A DNA stretch of 64,000 nucleotides from Hirudinaria manillensis (Eukaryota; Annelida; Clitellata; Hirudinida; Hirudinidae). Below are positions 23,163 to 33,138 of the stretch, one piece after another. The notes below the pieces were generated by a model. The model did not search any database. It had not been told where the DNA came from and saw only the letters and a program-made list of their open reading frames with translations. The stretch's first letter is position 1. Each line of letters opens with the position of its first letter. The stretch lies in NCBI GenBank assembly GCA_034509925.1, contig CM067535.1, forward strand, positions 2,070,001 to 2,134,000, read 5' to 3'. A program made the translations under genes and the position numbers.

Positions 23163-23390
23163 TTGGCTACCTTTATAGGAATATGTAAAAAATGGGAGTT
23201 GAGACCAAGAGGAGGGTCATGCCAGCTGGTCAAAATCGACAAAATGATGTCATGGATATTTCAAATCGATGACGTGGATAGAAATCAGGAACAGACCATG
23301 CCTGTTGGACGAAAGCGGGAGGATTTTTGGTTGCATATGGTTAATGCAGAAATTATTCGTGACAAACAAATGGACCAGCTATTGAGATGA
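23163..23390 (+). CDS. Small frame C, copy in unit 3 (doubtful)
   Basis: Identical in protein sequence to the unit 2 copy at 15627-15854. Confidence 0.3.
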   Translation: MATFIGICKKWELRPRGGSCQLVKIDKMMSWIFQIDDVDRNQEQTMPVGRKREDFWLHMVNAEIIRDKQMDQLLR

Positions 23391-23439
23391 TCTCTGTGCA
23401 CCGCTCCAATATGTACAAAAAATTAGCTGTTTGACCTCA

Positions 23440-23718
23440 TTATATCAAAATTACGTTAAAAATTTGATTTGAAAATTGTACACCTAATATTCTACTTGTT
23501 TGTCTCGCTTTGAGAGTAAAAGGTGCGTACGTGAGGAAAGCGCCAGTAAATTTTGGGTGGACTTCCGTCAAGGTAAATAAATACCTACGTCTATTATGAA
23601 ATATGTTTATAGCAATAAATTCTTTTAACAGCCGTTTGAGTGGAACTAATATGTTTTTGCTTTTGTATCTTTTGCTCTTCAATTTTATCTGTTTTTGAAA
23701 TTCCTCATGTAGCTGCAT
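23440..23718 (-). CDS. Small conserved antisense frame, copy 3 (doubtful)
   Basis: Third copy of the 92-codon frame, identical in protein to copy 2. Confidence 0.2.
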   Translation of the reverse strand: MQLHEEFQKQIKLKSKRYKSKNILVPLKRLLKEFIAINIFHNRRRYLFTLTEVHPKFTGAFLTYAPFTLKARQTSRILGVQFSNQIFNVILI

Positions 23719-24626
23719 TACAGCTTGGATGACTAGGCCTCTTTCAGTGACACTTCAGTAATTTATAGAACGATTGACAATACAAAATAAGAATGACAAA
23801 TTAACAAGTTCATTTTTAAATAAAAACATTCATCAAAGTATTTTTATGCAAATATGCGGTTATGTAACCAAGTTGCTCAAAAAAAAACTCTCGTAATCGA
23901 ACATAGAATTTAAGGGATTTTGATGAAGAATACTGCAACCATCCCTGTTTAAAGTGGTGCATTTATCCCCGCAAACATCCCTTGACTTCTTGATGGAAAA
24001 TTTCCTCGATCATGTCGTTGTTTAATAAAACAATAGACAAATTTTAAAGTCAAATGTCTTATCAATTTATTACAATGAATGACATAAAAATTAACTCCAA
24101 CTAGTTTGCCCAGTCAATGATAGATACAATACAGATAGTTTGTCATTGTTCCGACTGACTGGTAGACATTAACATGTAATAAGTTTGTGCCTTTGTTGCT
24201 TTGGCTTCAAATTTACAGGAGTGCGGTTTCTTACGCGTTAGTCATAAGTTATTATACTAGCAGCGTTTAGTTGAATTTAAAAATTCATTTAACATATTTT
24301 TTATTTTTTAATTTATTTATTCGAGACGAACGAAGGGCCGAGGCCTCTGACACGTTCCGAAAAACAACTAAAGCGCAAATAGAACATAAACAATCGCCAT
24401 TCGGGCTTAAAAAAAAACAAAAACAAAAAACTCTTGTACAGATGTAAACTCTTAGGGTTCGTGGTATTTAAGGTATGCGTTAGGCAATACGGCTATTGGC
24501 TATCGGACTAGCTGAACGTGGCGGAAGGGAGTAGAGTAGATGTACAGCAGCCTGACGACCAGAATGAAGCAGAGCAACCTGACGGCCAGAATGAAGCATA
24601 TGCGTATGCCCCGCTTTTACAAGAAT

Positions 24627-25431
24627 TTTAGTTGCTCAAAGCATTCCACCTAAGAATGCGAGCGTCCGCGATCTCCACGCCAGGTTTCAACGGCTACCTC
24701 TGCGGCTTCACTGCCGCACGCAACTTCTGACCGTCTTCGTACACTTTCACTGCGGAAACTTTTTCTCTGGAAAATCAAATATACTCAGTGTTATATCGTT
24801 TAATCGAATGATAAGTAGTCTAAGACAACGTTTTAAGTAGCTTTATTCACTATTCACAATATCACGACATCAAGAGACAAAGAGCGAAAACGGAATAGCC
24901 GCGAGGCTATTTATAGTGGTCCCACACAATAGGATTGCCGCGCCTCACTCCTATTGGTGCTCCACCACAACACTCAGTGATGTCTTTTCTACTAGCATAT
25001 AAATCCAACGAGACGGAGGTCTTTGGCGACCGCAAATGTGCGTGCGACCGATTCCGCAAAAGTACTTCGAGCTCCTACCGCCACGATGCTTGCCCTCTCC
25101 TCGCTGAGGCTCTTCACTCTCGGGAAAGCGCAAACCAGTTACACATCGACCAAGCTAGAGTATGCTATCTTATGCTTCAAGTAGGAGTCCTTCTACAGGT
25201 TCTTCTCACTGCAGTAATCTGTCAAAAACGAATCCACTTTTATCATCGCTCCTGTCGACCTATCTCTAGACATCAGATTAACCGCTCACATTTGCAGCTT
25301 CATTCTGCTCTCGTAGTAGTTCTCCTGGGGTGTAGCAGCTTGGGCAAACTCCGGTCTGGCCACGGGCAGAGCCGCAGCGGGCTTGTCCGCTTCGTCAGCA
25401 ACGAAGATCGGAGCAAAGAACGGCAGTGCAG
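24627..25431 (-). pseudogene. larp: Captured larp fragment L3
   Basis: Near-identical to L2, with the same fusion to the A exon, so L2 and L3 descend from one already rearranged unit. Confidence 0.85.
24789..24972 (-). mobile_element. Solo LTR in L3
   Basis: Same LTR fossil as in L1 and L2, flanked by CTCAG on both sides. Confidence 0.75.
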
Positions 25432-26120
25432 AACCTTCTAGAAAGCAGGTGCTCCGGTATAGAAAAGGTGGAGACGAGGAATGCAAGCCACTATGGTCCT
25501 TCACCTTCATAAGCGACTGCATTTCACTCGTCCTTCACATTTGGCGATACGACGCTGCTGGTTCTGATGCCAGTAGTAGTAGTGCTAGAATTGGAAACGG
25601 TGGACCCGATGATGGAAATTCCGATCCAGGTGATGACTATGACGATAGTGACGACGACGATGATGATGATGATGTTTCTCTCTGCACGGGTTAATCCCAA
25701 AATGTCTGCTTCGGATGCATCGGCGGCCTTCGTCACTGCTCCGCCGGATTTATCTATTATGTCAGATATTCCGACGATCACCTCTATTTCGTCTGCACCG
25801 GATGCCTCTGCTATGGCGGTCGCGGCGACTGCCGCTCGTGCAGCATCTGCGGCGTGTGCCAACGGTGTGCTCACCTTGGCTACGGCTACTTCAACTACGG
25901 CCGTCCCAGGACCTGGCGTCTGCCCTTCGGCCACAACAAGTACGACTTCTACGACTTGTTCGACTTCGACATGCAGACCGAAAGATGGGGAGTGAAGCGC
26001 TCGAGGACGTGCCTCAGGAAGTACAGGAAGCGAGGCAAGGACAAGCAGAAGAGACGTCCCAGGCAGAGAGGAAAAGACAAGTTCTTCAGAGACTACTACG
26101 ACGACGACCTCGACTTCTAA
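25432..26120 (+). pseudogene. Gene A last exon, copy A4
   Basis: Near-identical to A3, with the same 5' truncation and the same TAA (25692-25694). Confidence 0.7.
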
Positions 26121-27018
26121 TCGACGAATTCGTTCGGCTCGTAGCTCGTTCAAGGGTGCAGCTGTAAGCTATCAAACAATTCTTAAGTGCCCAAGACTGT
26201 TATATATTTGTGGCAGCCAGCAGTAATATTCTATCGCTGACGATTTATGGATCTATGGTCGACTCTGCTGATTATGGCGATTAAGAAGGCTCTGATATTG
26301 GTAACTATAGTTACTATATTAATGTTGAATTCTTCGTTTTAGCTTCTGACAATATCCAGCTGTTTTTATTTTTCTTCGGCGTTTGGAAGTAAGAAAGTCT
26401 TCATTTTGCGAGAATTATTGAGGGTTTTCCAATTTTTCTTTTTTTTTGTCCGTGGTTTGTCCTTTCGAGACCTTTGAACCTTGGTGAGGTCTCGTGACGT
26501 TTTGGGTCTTTATTTTCAGTTCCACTAATTAAGAGTTGTTTTGTTGAATTAAAAAAAAAGTCTTTGGCTGCAACATTGATTATAATTGTTCAAAGTTGTT
26601 CATCTTCGAAGCCATTGGACGACGCTTGTAGTTGTCTGTGATTGGAGCGACAAAGGCAACGAGTCGAGTTAAACATCCAGGTGATGATAACGACAGGTTA
26701 AGTGGAGGCTTTTGAACCCGACGCACCGAGTTACCTTTCGACAGTGATTACGAAACGACGTCGGATGGGATCCCGATGATATTTAACCAAGTTTTGGACA
26801 ATTTGGAGTGATAAAGCCAAAGGTAATAATAATAAACTTTTATAATAAACAGGGGAAAATAAATAAACTTTTAAAACAATATTGTTAAATTGTAATAAAA
26901 TGAAAATTAATCTTTTATTTCGGCAAGAATTGTATTCATTGATCGAATTCGAACGAAGCAAAATATAGAGGTTGCACTTTCATCGAGGCACAGCAAAGTA
27001 CAAATCCGTGAACGTATA

Positions 27019-29889
27019 ATGCCCGAAGTAAAATATTGGATTGCAGGATTCGCTTTGGCTTATTCGGCGGCACTTTTATACTGCATCAAGCGCTCAAAAT
27101 TATTTAGTAAAAATTTAGTAATGAAGCTTTGTGGTTCTGATGTAAAAGCGATGATTGACAATGCATCCGATTGTTTATTGGAGGCAATCCTCCAAGACTT
27201 AAGAAATAAGTTGATTCGAAATTCCGAACCATTGCATCGTGGCATTCTCTTCGCAATTGTGTACATATTGAAAAGATACAGTAAAACTGGTGAAGCTGAG
27301 CTCATATATGAATCATCTAAGAATTTGAAACTCATGCTTGAAACTCAGAATTATCGTCAGGAAGTGGGCATACTTGTCGAAATGGGGATTTTAGATGTCC
27401 TTACTGACATTTTGGCGAGGGAATCTGAAAAGCAGGCAAGCTATCGTTCCTCCAACGAAACCGATAAATCTCTAACTCTCGTTGAACTTTTTTCCGTATT
27501 ATTACCAAAGAGCTCGGATTTTCCTGATTTGACAAAAAATTCAAATAAAATTTTAAGGACGGGACCCGAATCATCATTAATAACCAGAGATAAAATCGGG
27601 CGTTCTCTGAACAATTTCTTCAGAGTCTGTCAGAAACCATGTCCGACCTCTTACAAAGTCCTTCTATTAAAATGGTTTCGCTGTGAGGCTGAGTATATAG
27701 AAAATTTACTGAAAATAGAGGAACTTATCAAATATGCAAAGAATCTCATAGACACCAATACATTTCAAGACGACGATTTCTTCGTGGGTTTTGCATTTTT
27801 CGAATTACTGATTGTTCACCACAAGGAGCATTTAATAAATGAAAGGATAGGTGAATTTTTGATTGATAAAGAGCCTATTATTTCGAATTATTTCCATCCA
27901 AATGGACGCTTTGAAATGATTCAAGGCTTGTATCTTGAAGTGACAACGTATTGGATGAGTGAACATAGTGTACATAAGTATCAAATTAACGATCGCGAAT
28001 TTAACGAAAGGATTGAAAAAGTTAATTCCACTTTAAATACTATCATGCCAGACATAAGCACCTGGAGGCCTTCTCAAATGACAATGCAAATTAACTAAAG
28101 TAATCTCAAAGAGCTGGTAGCAAACATTCTTGATCTGCCACAAACATCGGATTTTAAGGGAAAGCTGACTGCAAGTGCAACCGGAACCAAAGAGTTTCAA
28201 GATTTAGTTACATCGATTGTCAGAACCTTTGACGTCTTATTAATTCGAAACGGTTTCGTTAACGTTCCACTTGACCTTTACGAAATCGAAGATCTACCGG
28301 CTCCAAAAAGTCCAATGGAGGTCACGTTGGAGTTATACAAATCGGCTTCCTTCGACAGAGTACTTGGACCTTCAAAATCCGAGAAAACAAGAGAAAACCC
28401 GATGGCAAGAGTTTTGAGGCTGCTGTCAATCCTTTACGAAGTGAATGAAAACTGGGGAATATTATTCGGCAGTCTATCAACAGAGAGGATAATTAATAGG
28501 GACTGTTTCGTCAGCGAAGTAATAACGGAAGTTGAAATTAGAAGAACAGACAGATTTCTAAATCCTTATGAACTGATCCCAAATTTCGTGTTCGAGCTAT
28601 CCCGAAGTTATCCTTTTCTGTTGACGATGAAACACCGTCGTGATCTGTTAATATCAGACATATACTTGAAATATCGAAGTACCTATAACCGTTCAAATTC
28701 AGATATAGAAATTGTCATTCCTAGAAATAATATACTCCATGATTTCACAAAAAAGTTGAACTCGGGATTCGAAATATCTCATCGAACGTGGCAATTTCAG
28801 TTTGCTGGAGAACTCGGTGCTTTCATGGGATCAAGTAAAGAGTTTTATTCGGAATTTTCTAGAGATTGCCAGGCATTTAAGCATGAATTGTGGTCAGGCG
28901 ATACTGAAGAGGTTATCGATGGAATTTCATATGTAACATCTCAGTCTGGATTGTTTCCGACCCCAAAATTGTCTCGCAATCCATTCGAAAAGTCGTACCT
29001 AAATGCTATAGGCGTGGTAATGGCGAAAGCTCTCATAGAACGGTACGGGTTAGACATGAACTTCTCGTGCGCCTTCTACAAATGTTTGTTCAGGGACGAC
29101 CTTGATGCCCAGCAACTCTCACTCATAGACATAAAAGATGTAAATCCATCAATATTCAAATTTGTTCAAAGTCTTGTGGATGTCCTAAGAGAAAAATGGT
29201 GCGTAATGAATGATAAATCTTTAACTTTAAAAAAACAGAATGAGGCCATATCCAAAATCACTTGTGATGGATGTTCCTTCGAAGACCTTTGCGTGAACTT
29301 TACCCTTCCGGGGTCACCAGATATCGAGATGATGGAGGAAGGAAGGGAAACATTTTTGAGCATCGAAAATGTCGAATATTACCTGAAGTTGTTAGTTTGG
29401 TGGTTGTTGTATAATAATCCACAGAAGAGTATGAAAGAAGTAAGAAAGGGATTCGCGAAAGTTCTAGATCCAATACATATGCGATACTTCTTTCAACACG
29501 AATACAGTGAACTATTCTGTGGTCCGACCAAATGTGACTGGGCAGTTCGCATTCTGAAACGTAATTGTGTCCTCAAAGGTTTTCGCAGAACATCGCCTGT
29601 GATTATTCATTTGTTTAAAGTACTTTCGAAGTTATCAGCCCTCGACCAGAGGCATTTCTTGGAATTCGTTACTGGCAGTCCAAGATTGCCCCTTGGAGGT
29701 TGGGCTAACCTTTTTCCAAAGCTGAAAATCGTACGCATATTATCTAACGGAAATCCTGACGATAACTTACCTACATCGCTCACCTGCCATAATACGTTAT
29801 TCATTACAAATTACAGCTGTAAAAAGGCTCTAGAAGTTAAACTTCTTCTGGCCATTAGAGAGGGAAGAAAAGAGTTTAACTTTTACTAA
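27019..29889 (+). pseudogene. HECT-type ligase, copy B4 (nonsense in the N-terminal half)
   Basis: Near-identical to B3 but with its own nonsense change, TAC to TAA at 28096-28098, after 359 codons. It keeps the Leu codon where B3 has its stop, so the two copies were inactivated independently after their duplication. The later part (from 28315) is open for 524 codons and includes the complete HECT domain with its catalytic Cys; an internal start there could in principle give a HECT-only product. Confidence 0.85.
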
Positions 29890-30709
29890 CAAGTGATTGC
29901 TACTGACAGCTAAAGTAAATCGTTATGAATGCGTCTATTAATTTTGTGCGATATTAACGGCATTATAAATTACATTTTCCAAACAATTATTTGTTTCGAA
30001 TAAATAGTAGTGTCTGACACATGAACGTTTATAGCAATACATAGCTAATAAGATATTGTTCACTGTATATTAGGATGGGTCCAATCACCAGCCAAACAAT
30101 ACTAAATCTATGATCAATATTAGTTTAATTGTGTACACAGTTTACACAGTTGTGTAAAAACTAAAATTCCAGCGAATGCCACGCCTTTGCAAAAATTTTA
30201 GGCTCACAAAAGTTACATTTTGTTTATAATGTTTTTTTACTCGTTAGATGGCTAGCCAAGCCTAACATAATTCCTGCGCGCGTCTGAACTGACGGGCTTG
30301 ATTGACCAAGAGGTTAATCCTTGGATAAGTGTTGAAATATATGTTTATACAAAAGTGGTTGAAGACATTGGTATTTCAAACTTTTTCGATGCTGAGGTCT
30401 GTTCCTTTTTTCCAAATTGAGGTGGATATCAATCTACGATCAATCGATATTAATTGGAGCAATTGACTGATCCACTATGGCATGCTATAGAAATTCGAAA
30501 TCTAATTAATTCGTCGTTCGAGATGCTCTTTATGTCCATTGACTTGATTTGAATCGTAACCCAGATATCAATATTATCTGGACCGAAATTCATTAAAGAA
30601 TTACTCTTAAATAAACAATTTAGTTACTTAAATGGTAAACATAAATTTAGTTTAAATAGTGTAATTAAATTCAATATTCATTAAACACATGTGATAGCCA
30701 ACTTGGGCC

Positions 30710-30937
30710 TTGGCTACCTTTATAGGAATATGTAAAAAATGGGAGTTGAGACCAAGAGGAGGGTCATGCCAGCTGGTCAAAATCGACAAAATGATGTCAT
30801 GGATATTTCAAATCGATGACGTGGATAGAAATCAGGAACAGACCATGCCTGTTGGACGAAAGCGGGAGGATTTCTGGTTGCATATGGTTAATGCAGAAAT
30901 TATTCGTGACAAACAAATGGACCGGCTATTGAGATGA
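30710..30937 (+). CDS. Small frame C, copy in unit 4 (doubtful)
   Basis: Third copy, one residue different from the others (MDRLLR at the end). Confidence 0.3.
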   Translation: MATFIGICKKWELRPRGGSCQLVKIDKMMSWIFQIDDVDRNQEQTMPVGRKREDFWLHMVNAEIIRDKQMDRLLR

Positions 30938-30986
30938 TCTCTGTGCACCGCTCCAATATGTACAAAAAATTAGCTGTTTGACCTCA

Positions 30987-31265
30987 TTATATCAAAATTA
31001 CGTTAAAAATTTGATTTGAAAATTGTACACCTAATATTCTACTTGTTTGTCTCGCTTTGAGAGTAAAAGGTGCGTACGTGAGGAAAGCGCCAGTAAATTT
31101 TGGGTGGACTTCCGTCAAGGTAAATAAATACCTACGTCTATTATGAAATATGTTTATAGCAATAAATTCTTTTAACAGCCGTTTGAGTGGAACTAATATG
31201 TTTTTGCTTTTGTATCTTTTGCTCTTCAATTTTATCTGTTTTTGAAATTCCTCATGTAGCTGCAT
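30987..31265 (-). CDS. Small conserved antisense frame, copy 4 (doubtful)
   Basis: Fourth copy of the 92-codon frame. Confidence 0.2.
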   Translation of the reverse strand: MQLHEEFQKQIKLKSKRYKSKNILVPLKRLLKEFIAINIFHNRRRYLFTLTEVHPKFTGAFLTYAPFTLKARQTSRILGVQFSNQIFNVILI

Positions 31266-31518
31266 TACAGCTTGGATGACTAGGACTCTTTCAGTGACAC
31301 TTCAGTAATTTATAGAACGATTGACAATACAAAATAAGAATGACAAATTAACAAGTTCATTTTTAAATAAAAACATTCATCAAAGTATTTGTATGCAAAT
31401 ATGCGGTTATGTAACCAAGTTGTCAAAAAAAAAACTCTCGTAATCGAACATAGAATTTAAGGGATTTTGATGAAGAATACTGCAACCATCCCTGTTTAAA
31501 GTGGTGCATTTATCCCCG

Positions 31519-32233
31519 CTCGCCGCTCCACGACACTAGCGAGCGTCAAGCCATCGCACCTTCTGGAAAGCAGGTGCTCCGGTATGGAAAAGGTGGAGAC
31601 GAGGAATGAAAGCCACTATGGTCCTTCACCTTCATAAGCGACTGCATTTCACTCGTCCTTCACATTTGGCGATACGACGCTGCTGGTTCTGATGCCAGTA
31701 GTAGTAGTGCTAGAATTGGAAACGGTGGACCCGATGATGGAAATTCCGATCCTGGTGATGACTATGACGATAGTGACGACGACGATGATGATGATGATGT
31801 TTCTCTCTGCACGGGTTATTCCCAAAATGTCTGCTTCGGATGCATCGGCGGCCTTCCTCACTGCTCCGCCGGATTTACCTATTATGTCAGATATTCCGAC
31901 GATCACCTCTATTTCGTTTGAACCGGATGCCTCTGCTATGGCGGTCGCGGCGACTGCCGCTCGTGCAGCATCTGCGGCGTGTGCCAACGGTGTGCCCACT
32001 TTGGCTACGGCTACTTCGACTACGGCCGTCCCAGGCCCTTCGGCCGCAACAAGTACGACTTCTACGACTTGTTCGACTTCGACATGCAGACCGAAAGATG
32101 GGGAGTGAAGCGCTCGAGGACGTGCCTCAGGAAGTACAGGAAGCGAGGCAAGGACAAGCAGAAGAGACGTCCCAGGCAGAGAGGAAAAGACAAGTTCTTC
32201 AGAGACTACTACGACGACGACCTCGACTTCTAA
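31519..32233 (+). pseudogene. Gene A last exon, copy A5
   Basis: Joined at its 5' side directly to sequence that in other units lies far upstream of the larp fragment (TATCCCCG joined to CTCGCCGCTCC), so the larp fragment is deleted here. It keeps the TAT codon where A2-A4 have TAA, but has its own TGA near its start (GAATGA for GAATGC) and a 12-bp in-frame deletion in the Cys-rich part. Confidence 0.7.
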
Positions 32234-33138
32234 TCGACGAATTCGTTCGGCTCGTATCTCGTTCAAGTGTGCAGCTGTAAGCTATCAAACAATTCTTAAG
32301 TGCCCAAGACTGTTATATATTTGTGGCAGCCAGCAGTAATATTCTATCGCTGACGATTTATGGATCTATGGTCGACTCTGCTGATTATGGCGATTAAGAA
32401 GGCTCTGATATTGGTAACTATAGTTACTATATTAATGTTGAATTCTTCGTTTTAGCTTCTGACAATATCCAGCTGTTTTTATTTTTCTTCGGCGTTTGGA
32501 AGTAAGAAAGCGTTCATTTTCCGAGAATTATTGAGGGTTTTCCAATTTTTCTTTTTTTTTGGCGTGGTTTGTCCTTTGGGGACATTTGAACCTTGGTGAG
32601 GTCTCGTGACGTTCTGGGTCTTTATTTTCAGTTCCACTAATTAAGAGTTGTTTTGTTGAATTAAAAAAAAAGTCTTTGGCTGCAACATTGATTATAATTG
32701 TTCAAAGTTGTTCATCTTCGAAGCCATTGGACGATGCTTGTGGTTGTTTGTGATTGGAGCGACAAAGGCAACGAGTCGAGTTAAACATCCAGGTGATGAT
32801 AACGACAGGTTAAGTGGAGGCTTTTGAACCCGACGCACCGAGTTACCTTTCGACAGTAATTACGAAACGACGTCGGATGGGCTCTCGATGATATTTAACC
32901 AAGTTTTGGACAATATGGAGTGATAAAGGCAAAGGTAATAATAATAAACTTTTATAATAAACAGGGGAAAATAAATAAACTTTTAAAACAATATTGTTAA
33001 ATTGTTAAATTGTAATAAAATGAAAATTAATCTTTTATTTCGGCAAGAATTGTATTCATTGATCGAATTCGAACGAAGCAAAATATAGAGGTTGCACTTT
33101 CATCGAGGCACAGCAAAGTACAAATCCGTGAACGTATA

